Below are positions 7,424-18,721 of a stretch of 64,000 nucleotides of DNA, piece after piece; positions within the stretch are counted from its first letter, which is position 1, and each line of letters begins with the position of its first letter. Below the pieces are notes generated by a model. The model did no database searches. It was not told the origin of the DNA and saw only the letters and a list, made by a program, of their open reading frames with translations. Where the stretch lies: contig NZ_LT575468.1 of assembly GCF_900087055.1 (NCBI RefSeq), forward strand, positions 496,001 through 560,000, read 5' to 3'. The translations under genes were made by a program, and so were the position numbers. Origin of the DNA: Plesiomonas shigelloides. Its GTDB lineage: Bacteria; Pseudomonadota; Gammaproteobacteria; Enterobacterales; CAMTGL01.

Positions 7424-9481
7424 TTATGACGCATCATGTTGAAATTGAGCCGGCGTTTCTTTGGCGCTCGGGTGGGGCAGGCGCATGGCTTGCAATGATG
7501 CGCGTACGCCGAAGAACAGCATCGCCAGTACCACACTGATAAAGAGCGCGCTCAGGGCGCTGTTCACGTAATCATTGAAAATGACCTGTTGCATCTGCTC
7601 TAACGTTTTGGCCGGGGCCAGTACGGTGCCACTGGCGGCGGCTTGATTGAATTTCTCAGCATGGGCCAGAAAACCAATTTTTGGATTCTCACTGAAGATC
7701 TTCAGCCAGCCGGAGTACAAGGTCGTGGTCAGTACCCACACGCAAGGCAGGGCCGTGATCCACGCAAAACGCAGTTTTTTCATCTTGATCAAGACGGTGG
7801 TACACAAAATTAACGCCATGCCCGCCAGCATCTGGTTGGCGATGCCAAACAGTGGCCACAGGGTATTGATGCCACCCAGCGGATCAATCACGCCTTGATA
7901 CAAGAAGTAACCCCAGCCGCTCACCGCCAGCGTAGTGGCTAGCAGGTTGGCCGGCAGAGAATCGGTATTTCCCAGCGGTTTGAAAAAGGTGCCCAGCAAA
8001 TCTTGGATCATAAAACGGCAAACGCGGGTACCGGCATCAATGGTGGTCAGAATAAACAGCGCTTCGAACAAGATGGCAAAGTGATACCAGAACGCCATCA
8101 TGCCCGCGCCACCAAACACCTGCGACAGAATATGCGCCATGCCCACCGCCAGCGTAGGTGCGCCACCGGTGCGCGACAAAATAGTCTGCTCACCCACATC
8201 CTTCGCCATTTGGCTCAGCATTTCTGGCGTGACCACAAAGCCCCACTGACTGATCGCCGCCGCCGCTTCTTGCGGTGTGGTACCAATCAGCGCCGCAGGT
8301 GAGTTCATGGCAAAATAGACGCCCGGCTCCAGCACACAGGCTGCAATCAGCGCCATCATGGCGACAAAGGATTCCATCAACATCGCACCATAGCCAATGG
8401 CGCGCGCATGGGTTTCATTTTCCAGCATTTTCGGTGTTGTGCCGGAGGAGACCAGCGAGTGGAAACCGGAGATTGCACCACAGGCGATGGTGATAAACAG
8501 GAACGGGAATAGGTTACCGGCAAATACTGGCCCGCTGCCGTCAATAAAACGGGTGACGGACGGCATTTGCATGTCGGGTGCCACCACTATGATGCCTAAT
8601 GCCAGCCCGACAATGGTGCCGATTTTGAGGAAGGTAGACAGGTAATCACGCGGCGCCAACAGCAACCACACCGGCAATACCGAGGCGATAAAACCGTAGA
8701 TGATCAATGACCAAGCCAGGGCCTTACCATCTAGGGTAAACCAGCTGGCAAAGCTGCTTTGGGCGACATCTTCACCGTACACAATCGCCAGCATTAACAG
8801 CACAAAACCAATCAGTGAGATTTCGGCAATTTTCCCGGGGCGAATATAACGCATGTAAACGCCCATGAAGACCGCCAGTGGGATGGTTGCAGCAATGGTG
8901 AAGCTGCCCCACGGGCTGCCAACCAGCGCTTTCACCACCACCAGCGCCAGTACCGCCAGCAAAATCACCATGATCATTAAGATCCCAATCGAGGCAATGA
9001 CCCCGCCCACTGGGCCTAATTCGGCTTTGATGATCTCTCCAAGCGATTTACCGTCGCGCCGGGTGGAGATAAACAGCACGATAAAATCTTGTACTGCGCC
9101 AGCAAACATTACGCCGACCAAAATCCACAAAGTACCGGGTAAATAGCCCATTTGCGCGGCCAGGACCGGTCCGACTAACGGGCCGGCGCCGGCAATGGCG
9201 GCAAAGTGGTGGCCGAACAGCACCCATTTGTTGGTCGGGACATAATCCAACCCATCATTGTGTCGCGCAGCGGGCGTCAGGCGCTGGCCATTTAACTCCA
9301 ACACCTTATTGGCAATAAAGCGGCTGTAAAAGCGGTAGGCAATCAGGTAGCAAGAGACCGCTGCGGTGATCAGCCAAATCGCATTGATACTTTCCCCGCG
9401 GTGCAGGGCTAAGGTGCCAAAAGCGGCGGCACCGGCCAGTGCGATCAGGAGCCACAGCCCCCATTCCTTGAGTGTGCGCAT
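7424..9481 (-). CDS. cstA: CstA-family carbon starvation / pyruvate transporter
   Basis: A 685-residue inner-membrane protein with about 16-18 hydrophobic segments. The N-terminal half has the CstA signatures 'FGHHFAAIAGAGPLVGPVLAAQMGYLPGT' region (about 88-116) and 'GAVQDFIVLFISTRRDGKSLGE' region. E. coli CstA imports peptides or pyruvate; BtsT (YjiY) is a specific pyruvate:H+ symporter. The following ybdD/yjiX gene fits either paralogue, so the exact substrate is uncertain. AAGGA lies before the ATG. In enterobacteria cstA is CRP-dependent; I did not find a convincing CRP site upstream. Confidence 0.9.
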   Translation of the reverse strand: MRTLKEWGLWLLIALAGAAAFGTLALHRGESINAIWLITAAVSCYLIAYRFYSRFIANKVLELNGQRLTPAARHNDGLDYVPTNKWVLFGHHFAAIAGAGPLVGPVLAAQMGYLPGTLWILVGVMFAGAVQDFIVLFISTRRDGKSLGEIIKAELGPVGGVIASIGILMIMVILLAVLALVVVKALVGSPWGSFTIAATIPLAVFMGVYMRYIRPGKIAEISLIGFVLLMLAIVYGEDVAQSSFASWFTLDGKALAWSLIIYGFIASVLPVWLLLAPRDYLSTFLKIGTIVGLALGIIVVAPDMQMPSVTRFIDGSGPVFAGNLFPFLFITIACGAISGFHSLVSSGTTPKMLENETHARAIGYGAMLMESFVAMMALIAACVLEPGVYFAMNSPAALIGTTPQEAAAAISQWGFVVTPEMLSQMAKDVGEQTILSRTGGAPTLAVGMAHILSQVFGGAGMMAFWYHFAILFEALFILTTIDAGTRVCRFMIQDLLGTFFKPLGNTDSLPANLLATTLAVSGWGYFLYQGVIDPLGGINTLWPLFGIANQMLAGMALILCTTVLIKMKKLRFAWITALPCVWVLTTTLYSGWLKIFSENPKIGFLAHAEKFNQAAASGTVLAPAKTLEQMQQVIFNDYVNSALSALFISVVLAMLFFGVRASLQAMRLPHPSAKETPAQFQHDAS

Positions 9482-9934
9482 GATTTCATCCTTGTGTCTG
9501 GGAAAACCGCTCCCGCGTTCGTTGGTGATGAGGCGCGCCGCGGTAATGGGGAACGGGAATTGTTTCGATTTTGTAAATGCCCACCGGCAAACGCAAGGGG
9601 TATGGGTGAAATCGACGATGGCGCTGCTGCACCGGTACTTGGTGGTGTTCCCGACTGCTTAGCGGGATAAGTGCGGCCGCCTTATCAGGCAAAATGTGTT
9701 ATGCGTCTGGTTTTTATGCTGACAAAACTGGTGGTAGTGTTTGCGCTGAAGTAAAGTTACTGTTGCTTTTGTGACGCAGGTAGATACACCGAACGCACTG
9801 CAGCGCTTTGCGCAGGGGTTTTGTGACCTGTCACCGATTTTACGGGATTGCTGATCGGGGGATCGCAATGGATGCCGATACCCCTAACAGACGATCACCA
9901 TTGCCGTGATTGATTGATATCAAAAAGGGATGCT
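9482..9934. other. Divergent intergenic region, cstA / chemoreceptor
   Basis: About 450 bp with no supportable gene. It must hold the promoters of the cstA-ybdD transcript (minus) and the chemoreceptor gene (plus). A GTGAC-CT-GTCAC palindrome lies near 9822-9833; its 4-base spacing in the TGTGA/TCAC frame does not fit CRP. Confidence 0.5.
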
Positions 9935-11464
9935 ATGGACGCAATGCAATTTCATTTCTGGGAGAAATGGCTGGTCAATGTACGGTTATTACCAAAAGCC
10001 GTGTTGCTAATGGTATTCAGTACGGTGCTCCTGACCGGTAAGCAGTGGTGGGATGCCGATACGTTGCGTCAGCATCTGCTGAGTACGGCGCAAACGCAGG
10101 CCGAGCAGCAGGCGCAGTCGGTGGCCAGCTTGCTCAATCAAGCGGCCACTGGCTCGCAAGCGACCTTGGTGCAGCAGTTGCAGCAAGCGGGAGTCTCTGT
10201 GTATGCGGTATCGCCGGATAAGCAGCTGTTAGGGCATCCGCAGCTCAAGCGTTATGAGGAGTGGAATAGCGGCGCGGGCATGTCGGGCTGGAGTGATGAA
10301 GGCGAGCAGCGCTATTTTCGCGCGCAGTCCGGTGATTGGTTGGCGGCGGTAGCGTTAGATAGAAACAGCGCGGATCAGGCCTATCAGGATTTTATCTGGC
10401 GTAGCGTGTGGCAAACGGTGGTGATGATCGTGATGTTTATCGTCCTGCTGGTGGGCGCGGTCCGTATGATGCATCGTCAGTTAAGTTATCTGAAAAACGG
10501 CATTGAAGCGCTGGCGGCTAAAAACTTGGCGGTGCCGGTATTGATGCCGTGCAAAGATGAATTTGGCGATATGGCGCGGGCGCTGGAGCAGACGCGGCAA
10601 AATCTGCGTGGCATTGTGACGGTACAAAATAATACCGCGCAGGAGCTGTCGGCGGTGGCGGAAGTGATGTCGCTGGCCATGCGCGAAACCGGTGAGTCGA
10701 CACAAGAAGAGTTTGCCGAAATCGATCAGCTGGCTTCGGCCATGAGTGAAATGAGCTCAACTGTGCAGGATGTGGCGCAAAATACCGAACTGGCGTCGCA
10801 ATCGACCGCCGAAAGTGCCGAGCAGGCCAAGCAAGGCGCGGTGTTTGTCGGCAAAACCACCGATGTTATTCGTCAGCTGTCGTCTGATATTCGTGAGTCG
10901 GCCTTGGCTGTAAACCAAGTGGAAGAGCAAGTGGGCTCGATTGGTTCGGTTGTTTCGACTATTCGCGGCATTTCCGAACAGACGAACTTGCTGGCGCTGA
11001 ATGCGGCCATTGAAGCGGCACGCGCCGGTGAGCAAGGGCGTGGTTTTGCGGTAGTCGCCGATGAAGTGCGTCAATTGGCGCAGCGCACGCAAAATGCCAC
11101 GGTCGAAATTCAAGAGATGATCTCGCAACTGCAAAATAGCGCGCAGCAAGCGGTGACCTTGATGGAGCAAAGCGTACTGGAAGCGGCGGAAGGTACGGAG
11201 CAAATCGAGCGTGCCGGTAGCGAGTTTACCCGTATTGAGTCCAGTGTTCTGCGCATCAATGAGATGAATTTCCAAATTGCATCGGCAGCGCAGCAACAAA
11301 GCTCGGTGGCGCAGGAGATGAGCCACAACCTGACCAATGTGCGTGAGCTGATTTCGGCCTCGGTAACCGTGATTGGGGAGCTGACCGAAACGGCCGAGGC
11401 GATGCAACAGCAAGCCAGTAAGCTGCAGGCCGAAATTGGAGAGTTTCGTCTCGAAGCCGGTTGA
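9935..11464 (+). CDS. Methyl-accepting chemotaxis protein
   Basis: A 509-residue transducer. TM1 lies at about residues 20-36, a periplasmic sensor region of about 120 residues follows, then TM2 at about 160-180, a HAMP segment, and a long cytoplasmic coiled coil. The hairpin tip is highly conserved ('[20 protein letters not shown]' followed by '[17 protein letters not shown]'). The sensor region is shorter than and unlike a classical Cache pair, so the ligand cannot be named. I chose the ATG at 9935, with AAGGGA 4 bases upstream; a TTG at 9914 is an alternative. It is monocistronic, with a strong terminator after it. Confidence 0.93.
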   Translation: MDAMQFHFWEKWLVNVRLLPKAVLLMVFSTVLLTGKQWWDADTLRQHLLSTAQTQAEQQAQSVASLLNQAATGSQATLVQQLQQAGVSVYAVSPDKQLLGHPQLKRYEEWNSGAGMSGWSDEGEQRYFRAQSGDWLAAVALDRNSADQAYQDFIWRSVWQTVVMIVMFIVLLVGAVRMMHRQLSYLKNGIEALAAKNLAVPVLMPCKDEFGDMARALEQTRQNLRGIVTVQNNTAQELSAVAEVMSLAMRETGESTQEEFAEIDQLASAMSEMSSTVQDVAQNTELASQSTAESAEQAKQGAVFVGKTTDVIRQLSSDIRESALAVNQVEEQVGSIGSVVSTIRGISEQTNLLALNAAIEAARAGEQGRGFAVVADEVRQLAQRTQNATVEIQEMISQLQNSAQQAVTLMEQSVLEAAEGTEQIERAGSEFTRIESSVLRINEMNFQIASAAQQQSSVAQEMSHNLTNVRELISASVTVIGELTETAEAMQQQASKLQAEIGEFRLEAG

Positions 11465-11536
11465 TGTTGCGCCCGTGTGAGGTAGTGAGTGAGGTCGCGT
11501 TTAGCCATATCGGTACGACATCCCAGCAACACAAGG

Positions 11537-11563
11537 AGCCCCGTTAACGACGGGGCTTTTTTT
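11537..11563 (+). terminator. Rho-independent terminator of the chemoreceptor gene
   Basis: An AGCCCCGT / ACGGGGCT stem with a 5-base loop, running directly into seven Ts. Confidence 0.92.
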
Positions 11564-11665
11564 ATGCATGCCATTTTTATTGGTACTTTTTGATTGGCAG
11601 CAGGTGAGTAACCCCGATATCTTAACGGTTCCCTGTGGCTGATTTTTAACGGACCGGATGCCGTC

Positions 11666-14593
11666 ATGACTGATCATCTTTCTCCCTCCCTAAATGCCGC
11701 CGCCGATCAGGCGTGGCAGCGCTTAGCCGAGCAAGCGCCTGACGCGTTGCAACTGTGGCAAACCGCTTCGCATCGCCCGCTGCTGCGCCGTGCCTTGGCG
11801 CTGTCAGAGTTTATCGCCGATACCTTATTGTGCCAGCCAACACTGTTACATGAGCTGTATCATCAGCCGCCGGCCTATGGCCGCGAGCAGGAATATGCGG
11901 CCTTGCTGCAACAGCAGTTGCAAGCGGTCAGTGATGAGGCGGGGTTGATGCAGGCCCTGCGCCGTTTTCGTCATGCCGAGTTGGTGCGTATCGCTTGGTT
12001 GCAAATCCACGGTCAGCCGGATCTGGCTCCACCGGAGGATGCTGCGCTGACAGAGCAGACTTTGCGCCAGCTCAGTGCGTTAGCGGAAAGTTTGATAGTG
12101 GGCGCGCGCGATTGGTTGTATCAGTCTTGCTGCCGAGAGTGGGGCACGCCGGTGAATGCCGAAGGGAAAGCGCAGCCGCTGCTGATTTTAGGGATGGGAA
12201 AGTTAGGCGGCGCGGAGCTTAATTTTTCCTCCGACATTGATCTGATTTTGGCGTATCCAGAGAACGGGCAAACCCGCGGTGGGCGGCGCGCATTGGATAA
12301 CGCGCAGTTTTTTACTCGCCTCGGGCAAAGGCTGATTAAAGCTTTGGATCAACCTACGGTTGACGGCTTTGTCTATCGGGTTGATATGCGTTTGCGCCCG
12401 TTTGGCGAGAGTGGGCCGTTGGTGATGAGCTATCCGGCGCTGGAAGATTATTATCAGGAGCAGGGGCGTGACTGGGAGCGCTACGCCATGATCAAAGCGC
12501 GGGTGATGGGCGATGACAGTGGCGAATATGCCGCAGAGCTTAAGCAGATGCTGCGCCCGTTTGTGTTTCGCCGGTATATCGATTTTAGCGTGATCCAATC
12601 TCTGCGCACCATGAAAGGGATGATTGCTCGTGAGGTGCGCCGCCGTGGGCTGGTGGATAACATCAAGCTTGGTGCCGGCGGGATCCGTGAGATCGAGTTT
12701 ATTGCGCAGGTGTTTCAGTTGATCCGCGGTGGACGCGAGCCGAGCTTACAGGGCCGCTCGTTGCTGCCAACTTTACAGGCCATCGGCCAGTTGGGGCTGT
12801 TACAACCGAGTGAGGTCGATGGGCTGTGTCAGGCGTATATCTACTTGCGCCGGCTGGAAAATGGCTTACAGGCGATCCGCGATGAGCAAACCCAAACCTT
12901 GCCGTCTGCGGCGCTGGATCAAGCGCGGTTGTGCGACCTGATGCAGGTAGCCGAGTGGTCGGCGTTACAAGCTACGCTAGAGCATCATATGCAGGCGGTG
13001 CGGGCGGTCTTCGCCCACCTGATTGGGGAAGAGGAAGACAGTGCCAGCGAAGAGCCACAGCTTCAGCTATATCAAGATTTGTGGTTAGGGCGCTTATCGG
13101 CGGAAGAGAGTTTACGGCTTTGTCCGGCCAGTCCTGATGAAGAGGTGGCGGGCGCAAAATTGCTGCGAGTGGTGGAAGATTTTCACCGCGAAGTGGATAA
13201 ACGCACGTTGGGGCCGCGTGGTCGCGAGGTGTTGAACCGCTTGATGCCACGTTTGTTATCGGCCTGCCTTAGCCATCCACACGCGGCACTGTTATTGCCG
13301 CGTATCATTCACTTGATGAGTCGCATTGTTACTCGCACCACTTATCTGGAGTTGCTGGCGGAGCACCCAACGGTGTTAACGCACCTGCTGACCCTGTGCA
13401 CCGCGTCACCGTGGGTGGCTGAGCAGTTAGCGCTGTATCCATTGTTGCTGGATGAATTGCTCGACCCGCAGACGCTTTACCATCCCTTACCGTTGACACA
13501 ATACCGTGATGAGCTGCGTCAGTATCTGTTGCGTGTACCGGAAGAGGATGAAGAGCAACAGATGGAGGCACTGCGTCAATTTAAGCAGGCACATCTGCTG
13601 CGTATTGCTGCCGCTGATATTGTGGGGGCATTGCCGCTGATGAAAGTCAGCGATCACCTCACCTATCTGGCCGAGGCCATTATTGATGCGGTAGTGCGTC
13701 AGGCGTGGCGACAAATGACGGCGCGCTATGGTGAGCCGCAGCATCTGGCTGAGCGTGGCGGTCAGGGTTTTGCTGTACTGGGCTATGGCAAGTTAGGCGG
13801 CTGGGAGCTTGGCTACGGCTCGGATTTGGATCTGGTGTTTTTGATTGATTGTCCACCGGAGGTGGTCACCAGTGGTGAGCGCAGTATTGATGGCCGCCAG
13901 TTCTATCTGCGTCTTGCACAGCGCATCATGCATCTGTTTGCTACGCGTACCAGCAGTGGCGTGCTGTATGAGGTGGATACCCGTTTGCGCCCTTCGGGGG
14001 CGGCCGGATTGTTGGTCAGCTCATTAGAAGCCTTTGCCGATTATCAGGCGCAAGAGGCCTGGACGTGGGAGCATCAAGCGTTGGTACGGGCGCGTATGGT
14101 GTATGGCGACCCGATGTTGCAAGCGGCCTTTGCCGAGATCCGGCATGGCATTTTGTGCAAAGAACGCTCCGCCGAAGCATTGCGCCAAGAGGTGTTGGCG
14201 ATGCGCCAGAAGATGCAGGCGCATCACACTCACGGTGAGCGTTCGCACAGTGAAAACTCGTTTGATTTGAAAGCCGATGCGGGGGGGATCACCGATATTG
14301 AGTTTATCGCTCAGTATCTGGTGCTGCGTTTTGCCGCCTTGCAGCCGGCGATCACTGAGTGGTCGGATAATGTGCGTATTTTCGAATTGCTGCAACGTTA
14401 TGAGCTGATGTCGGCAGCGGAGGCGCAGCAATTGACCGCCTGTTATTGTTTGCTGCGCGATGAAAACCATCGCTTGGCATTACAGCAATTGCCAGGGAAG
14501 GTGAGTGCGCCCCAGTTTACCGAAGAGCGTGAGCAGGTGATGCACAGCTGGCATACGTGGTTGGAAACGCCGGTTAGCGTGCTGGCTGATTGA
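11666..14593 (+). CDS. glnE: Glutamine synthetase adenylyltransferase / adenylyl-removing enzyme
   Basis: A 975-residue bifunctional enzyme that adenylylates and deadenylylates glutamine synthetase under PII control. Both nucleotidyltransferase domains show their metal-binding signatures: '[20 protein letters not shown]' at about residues 174-193 (adenylyl removase half) and '[20 protein letters not shown]' at about 705-724 (adenylyltransferase half). A second conserved block ('[14 protein letters not shown]' and '[14 protein letters not shown]') follows each one. The length is close to E. coli GlnE (946). It is preceded by the chemoreceptor terminator, so it has its own promoter. In E. coli it forms ygiF-glnE-hldE; here that order is kept but with insertions. 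Confidence 0.97.
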   Translation: MTDHLSPSLNAAADQAWQRLAEQAPDALQLWQTASHRPLLRRALALSEFIADTLLCQPTLLHELYHQPPAYGREQEYAALLQQQLQAVSDEAGLMQALRRFRHAELVRIAWLQIHGQPDLAPPEDAALTEQTLRQLSALAESLIVGARDWLYQSCCREWGTPVNAEGKAQPLLILGMGKLGGAELNFSSDIDLILAYPENGQTRGGRRALDNAQFFTRLGQRLIKALDQPTVDGFVYRVDMRLRPFGESGPLVMSYPALEDYYQEQGRDWERYAMIKARVMGDDSGEYAAELKQMLRPFVFRRYIDFSVIQSLRTMKGMIAREVRRRGLVDNIKLGAGGIREIEFIAQVFQLIRGGREPSLQGRSLLPTLQAIGQLGLLQPSEVDGLCQAYIYLRRLENGLQAIRDEQTQTLPSAALDQARLCDLMQVAEWSALQATLEHHMQAVRAVFAHLIGEEEDSASEEPQLQLYQDLWLGRLSAEESLRLCPASPDEEVAGAKLLRVVEDFHREVDKRTLGPRGREVLNRLMPRLLSACLSHPHAALLLPRIIHLMSRIVTRTTYLELLAEHPTVLTHLLTLCTASPWVAEQLALYPLLLDELLDPQTLYHPLPLTQYRDELRQYLLRVPEEDEEQQMEALRQFKQAHLLRIAAADIVGALPLMKVSDHLTYLAEAIIDAVVRQAWRQMTARYGEPQHLAERGGQGFAVLGYGKLGGWELGYGSDLDLVFLIDCPPEVVTSGERSIDGRQFYLRLAQRIMHLFATRTSSGVLYEVDTRLRPSGAAGLLVSSLEAFADYQAQEAWTWEHQALVRARMVYGDPMLQAAFAEIRHGILCKERSAEALRQEVLAMRQKMQAHHTHGERSHSENSFDLKADAGGITDIEFIAQYLVLRFAALQPAITEWSDNVRIFELLQRYELMSAAEAQQLTACYCLLRDENHRLALQQLPGKVSAPQFTEEREQVMHSWHTWLETPVSVLAD

Positions 14594-14666
14594 GTTTTTA
14601 TTCGCAGGTTGATGAACCAACGAGTAAATTGATGCGCACATAAAAGTGCATCTTCAAAATAACCAA

Positions 14667-14685
14667 AGCGCCGCAGTGCGGCGCT
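14667..14685. terminator. Bidirectional hairpin between glnE and lpxL
   Basis: An 8-bp stem (AGCGCCGC / GCGGCGCT) with a 3-base loop between two convergent genes. The minus-strand side is followed by TTGGTTATTTT and the plus-strand side by GTTT. Confidence 0.7.
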
Positions 14686-14751
14686 GTTTACCTGTGTCTC
14701 ACGAAGAGCAAAGCGAATCGATACTAAGGTAATAAGACACTAAGACGCTTT

Positions 14752-15669
14752 TCAATACAAAGAGGATTCGCCTTCTGGGCGGGTTTTAAAGCGGCGATGC
14801 AGCCACATGTATTGCCCTGGTGCGCGCAAGATCTCTTTTTCGACTACCCGATTCATAAAGGCTGCCGCGGCAACCTCATCATCCATCGGGAAGCCTTGGA
14901 TAGCAGGGGAGATCACTAAGCGGTAACCACTGCCATCTTTATTGCGGATCGGTGCAAAGGCCACTAATGCTGGATCGGCGGCTTGCATCAGAATACTGGT
15001 GCCGGTGGTGGTCGCCGCTTTATCGACCGCAAAGAGTGGGACAAAGACACTGCGGCGTGGGCCGTAGTCATGATCGGGTGCGTACCAAATAATCTCACCG
15101 GCACGCAGGGCGCGGATCATCCCTTTTACGTCTTTACGATCAATCATGTACTTGTTAGAGCGCAGGCGTCCCCAGGTTTGCAGCCAGTCCATCAGCGGAT
15201 TATCGTTTGGACGGTAGACGCCCACGCCAGGGTTATACATGCCAAAAACGCGCGCACCGAGCTCAAGGGTTAGGAAGTGCACACCAATGAGCAGTACACC
15301 GCGTTGTTCGGCTTGCGCTTGACGCATGTGCTCCAAACCTTCCACTTGGAAGATTTTTTTAACCCGCCAGTCAGGCCAAAACCAGGCCATGCCGGTTTCC
15401 ATCACCGCCATCCCTGTGGATTCAAAGTTTTCTTGCAGAATTTGGGCGCGCGCCTCGCAGCTCATATCTGGAAAGCACAGCTCAAGATTACGTTCGGCAA
15501 TTTTTACCCGACGCTTACCAATGCGCATAAACAGCCGCCCCAGTGTGAACCCGATCCGACGAATCAAAGGATAAGGCAGCAGCGTGACCAGATATAAAGC
15601 CGCGATCCCTAGCCAAGTCAGCCAGTAGCGCGGATGAAAATATGCTGTACGAAATTGAGCTTGAACCAT
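14752..15669 (-). CDS. lpxL: Lipid A lauroyl acyltransferase, LpxL type
   Basis: About 305 residues, anchored by one N-terminal membrane segment (about residues 16-40). It adds a secondary acyl chain to Kdo2-lipid IVA at the inner face of the inner membrane. The catalytic HX4E motif is visible as HFLTLE near residue 128. Conserved blocks '[24 protein letters not shown]' (in part), '[11 protein letters not shown]' and '[14 protein letters not shown]' are very close to E. coli LpxL/LpxP. I chose the ATG at 15669 because it aligns with E. coli LpxL; a GTG four codons upstream is possible. It is divergent from hldE, another lipopolysaccharide gene. Confidence 0.92.
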   Translation of the reverse strand: MVQAQFRTAYFHPRYWLTWLGIAALYLVTLLPYPLIRRIGFTLGRLFMRIGKRRVKIAERNLELCFPDMSCEARAQILQENFESTGMAVMETGMAWFWPDWRVKKIFQVEGLEHMRQAQAEQRGVLLIGVHFLTLELGARVFGMYNPGVGVYRPNDNPLMDWLQTWGRLRSNKYMIDRKDVKGMIRALRAGEIIWYAPDHDYGPRRSVFVPLFAVDKAATTTGTSILMQAADPALVAFAPIRNKDGSGYRLVISPAIQGFPMDDEVAAAAFMNRVVEKEILRAPGQYMWLHRRFKTRPEGESSLY

Positions 15670-15796
15670 GATGAACTTCACATTAGCTGGGCAGACGTCT
15701 TAGTTTACCTGCAACAGCGCCGCCTTGCATGTGTGTTATGCCGCCCTGTGGTACACTCTGCCAGAATTTCTTTTTTTGCTGTGTGTGGAGCAAACC

Positions 15797-17227
15797 ATGA
15801 ATGTGACTCTGCCTGATTATTCCCGCGCTGGGGTTCTGGTGGTTGGGGATATCATGCTGGATCGTTACTGGCACGGACCGACCAGCCGGATTTCACCGGA
15901 AGCGCCGGTACCGGTGGTCAAGGTCGAACAGATTGAAGAACGTCCGGGCGGTGCGGCTAACGTGGCGATGAACATTGCCTCACTCGGTGCGCGCTCGTGT
16001 CTGGTTGGTCTGACGGGCCAAGATGATGCGGCGCAAGCGCTGACACAGGCCCTGCAGGCGGTGGAGGTGGAGTGTGATTTCGTCGCTGTGCCCACCCATC
16101 CGACGATCACCAAGCTGCGCGTGTTGTCACGCAATCAGCAACTGCTGCGTCTGGACTTCGAAGAAGGGTTCGACAACGTGGCGCCGCAGCCATTGTTAGA
16201 CCGTATTACCCACGCATTGCCACGCGTTGGCGCGCTGGTGTTATCGGATTATGCCAAGGGTGCGCTGAGCGCAGTACAGGCGATGATCCAGCTGGCACGT
16301 AGCGCCGGTGTACCGGTACTGATTGATCCGAAAGGTAATGATTTCGAGCGCTATCGTGGTGCGACCTTATTGACGCCAAATCTGTCCGAGTTTGAAGCGG
16401 TGGTCGGGCGCTGTAAGTCTGAAGAAGAGCTGGTGGAGCGCGGCATGGCGCTGCTGCATCGCTTTGATTTAGATGCCTTATTGGTCACCCGCTCTGAAAA
16501 CGGCATGACGTTGCTGCGTGAAGGTCATGCGCCACTGCATCTGCCAACGCAGGCGCAGGAAGTGTATGACGTGACCGGTGCTGGCGATACCGTGATTGGT
16601 ACCTTGGCCGCCACGTTGGCGGCAGGCAAGTCACTGGACGAAGCCTGTTTCTTGGCCAATGCTGCCGCAGGTGTGGTGGTGGGCAAACTGGGTACCTCGA
16701 CAGTGTCACCGCTGGAGCTGGAAAACGCAGTGCGTGGCCGTAGCAATACCGGTTTTGGCGTGATGAGCGAAGCTGAGCTTAAGCTGATGATGCAGCAAGC
16801 GCGTCGCCGCGGCGAGAAAGTGGTGATGACCAATGGCTGCTTTGACATTCTGCATGCTGGCCATGTCTCGTATCTGGAAAATGCCCGTAAGCTGGGTGAC
16901 CGGCTGATTGTGGCGGTGAACAGCGATGAGTCAGTGAAACGCTTGAAAGGCGAAAGCCGTCCGGTGAATCCGTTGTCACAGCGCATGGCGGTGTTGGCTG
17001 GTCTCGGCGCAGTTGATTGGGTGGTACCGTTTGAAGAAGACACGCCGCAGCGTCTGATTGCGTCTTTATTGCCGGATTTGCTGGTGAAAGGCGGTGATTA
17101 TCAGGTGCATGAGATTGCCGGAGGCGCAGAAGTGATTGCCGCGGGTGGTCAGGTCAAAGTGTTGAACTTTGAAGATGGCTGCTCTACCAGCAACATTATC
17201 GCGGCGATCCGTGACGGACGCGGCTAA
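15797..17227 (+). CDS. hldE: Bifunctional ADP-heptose synthase HldE (kinase / adenylyltransferase)
   Basis: A 476-residue two-domain cytoplasmic enzyme of ADP-glycero-manno-heptose synthesis, supplying the LPS inner core. Residues 1-~320 form a PfkB/ribokinase-type kinase, with '[11 protein letters not shown]' near the N-terminus and the anion-hole motif '[11 protein letters not shown]' near 257. Residues ~345-476 form the nucleotidyltransferase, with the HxGH motif at residues 353-356 within '[14 protein letters not shown]'. The frame is open upstream, but the ATG at 15797 has GGAG six bases before it and matches the E. coli length (477). Confidence 0.97.
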   Translation: MNVTLPDYSRAGVLVVGDIMLDRYWHGPTSRISPEAPVPVVKVEQIEERPGGAANVAMNIASLGARSCLVGLTGQDDAAQALTQALQAVEVECDFVAVPTHPTITKLRVLSRNQQLLRLDFEEGFDNVAPQPLLDRITHALPRVGALVLSDYAKGALSAVQAMIQLARSAGVPVLIDPKGNDFERYRGATLLTPNLSEFEAVVGRCKSEEELVERGMALLHRFDLDALLVTRSENGMTLLREGHAPLHLPTQAQEVYDVTGAGDTVIGTLAATLAAGKSLDEACFLANAAAGVVVGKLGTSTVSPLELENAVRGRSNTGFGVMSEAELKLMMQQARRRGEKVVMTNGCFDILHAGHVSYLENARKLGDRLIVAVNSDESVKRLKGESRPVNPLSQRMAVLAGLGAVDWVVPFEEDTPQRLIASLLPDLLVKGGDYQVHEIAGGAEVIAAGGQVKVLNFEDGCSTSNIIAAIRDGRG

Positions 17228-17315
17228 GGCGTACAAGCATCATGGTAGCTAAGGGGTTCTGACCCTGACCATGTCTTGATGTTGTGCTTCCTGATGTTAT
17301 GCCAAAAAGACGATG

Positions 17316-17349
17316 AAAACAGGCGATTATTTCGCCTGTTTTTTTTTGC
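17316..17349 (+). terminator. Rho-independent terminator of hldE
   Basis: An AAAACAGGCGA / TCGCCTGTTTT stem with a 5-base loop, followed by a run of Ts. Confidence 0.93.
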
Positions 17350-17404
17350 CCCATGCTAGCTTATTCCAAGCGTATTTAGGGCTGTCGGGCAAGGAAGGGC
17401 CGCA

Positions 17405-18664
17405 ATGTCAGGGTTAAAACAAGAACTCGGGTTATTACAGGGGATCGGGCTGTTATCCACGTCGTTGCTGGGAACTGGCATTTTCGCTATTCCGGCCTTG
17501 GCGGCGGTGATTGCCGGTCAAGGTGCCTTGTGGGTGTGGCCACTGCTGATTGCGTTAGTGTTTCCGGTGGCGATCGGTTTTGCGGCTTTAGGCCGTCATT
17601 ATCCTCACGCTGGCGGTGCTGCGCATTTTGTGGAACAAGCCTTTGGCAAGCGCATGGGGCGAGCCACGGCGTGGCTCTTTTTATCCGTGATCCCGGCCGG
17701 TTTACCCGCGGCGCTGCAGATTGCGGCCGGCTTTTGGCAGGCGGCCTTTGGTTGGGGCGCTAGCTTGGCCATGCTCGTGCAGTTGGCGACGTTGCTGCTG
17801 ATCCTCGGCCTGGGGTTGCGCAGCGCGGGCTCATCGGCCAATGTGCAAACCCTGATAGCGTTGCTGATCATCTGTTTGGTGCTGGTGATCGCTTATGCGG
17901 GGCGCTTGTGGCAGACCCCAAGCCTGCCACAATGGCCGGCGGCCGTGACCTTGGGACAGGCACTGGCAGTGATGTTCTGGTGTTTTGTCGGGATCGAAGC
18001 GTTTGCCCATTTGGGCTCGGAGTTTCGCCAGCCGGAGCGCGATTTTCCGCGTGCCTTGTTGTGTGGTTTGCTGGTGGCGGGCAGCATCTATTGGTTGTGT
18101 ACCTTGGCGGTGTTGCACTTTTCTGCCTATGGTAGCCAGTTGCCGGCATCCGCCTCGATTCCGTCGATTGTGGGTGGGCTGTTTGGCCCACGAGCGCAGC
18201 GGATTGCTTGCTTGATTGGTTATCTGGCCTGTTTTGCCAGTATCAATATCTATCTGCAAAGCTTTGCTCGCCTGATTTGGGCACAAGCAGCACAGTGGCG
18301 TCCGAATAGCCGTTTAGCGCGCTTATCGCGCCGTCAGGTACCGGCCAATGCGCTAACTTTGGTGGTGGGCTTATGCGCGCTATCGGCATTGGCATTGCAG
18401 GGGCTTGGGGTGTCATTATCTGAGCTGATCATCTATGCCAACGGGATTTTTGTGTTGATTTACTTGCTATCCATGCTGGCTGGCGTGGTGTTATTGCAAG
18501 GCTGGGTGCGTTGGGCGGCGTTGCTGGGGGCGGGACTGTGCGTGCTGATGTTGCTGGCTATCGGTTGGCATAGCGGTTATGCGTTAGCGATGTTGGCGCT
18601 GTTATATGCCTTGGCGTGCTATTGCCAGCGCCGAAGTGAACGCTCACTGATACAGGCCGGTTAA
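17405..18664 (+). CDS. yjeH: YjeH-type amino acid exporter (APC superfamily)
   Basis: A 419-residue inner-membrane protein with about 12 hydrophobic helices. The N-terminal 'MSGLKQELGLLQGIGLLSTS' and the following 'LLGTGIFAIPALAA' are almost those of E. coli YjeH, which exports L-methionine and branched-chain amino acids. 'MFWCFVGIEAFAHLGSEFRQPERDFPRAL' (here about 191-219, quoted in part) is a second conserved block. It appears monocistronic; the next gene, a LysR regulator, is convergent and not obviously its regulator. Confidence 0.9.
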   Translation: MSGLKQELGLLQGIGLLSTSLLGTGIFAIPALAAVIAGQGALWVWPLLIALVFPVAIGFAALGRHYPHAGGAAHFVEQAFGKRMGRATAWLFLSVIPAGLPAALQIAAGFWQAAFGWGASLAMLVQLATLLLILGLGLRSAGSSANVQTLIALLIICLVLVIAYAGRLWQTPSLPQWPAAVTLGQALAVMFWCFVGIEAFAHLGSEFRQPERDFPRALLCGLLVAGSIYWLCTLAVLHFSAYGSQLPASASIPSIVGGLFGPRAQRIACLIGYLACFASINIYLQSFARLIWAQAAQWRPNSRLARLSRRQVPANALTLVVGLCALSALALQGLGVSLSELIIYANGIFVLIYLLSMLAGVVLLQGWVRWAALLGAGLCVLMLLAIGWHSGYALAMLALLYALACYCQRRSERSLIQAG

Positions 18665-18721
18665 CCGACCTGTTAGTCGCTTAATGATGTGGCTATCGAG
18701 CCGCATCGGTGTGCGATGCGT

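Noticed and set aside
9822-9833. GTGACCTGTCAC palindrome as a CRP site upstream of cstA
   Set aside because: The TGTGA/TCAC halves are spaced by 4 rather than 6 bases, and the second half is incomplete.
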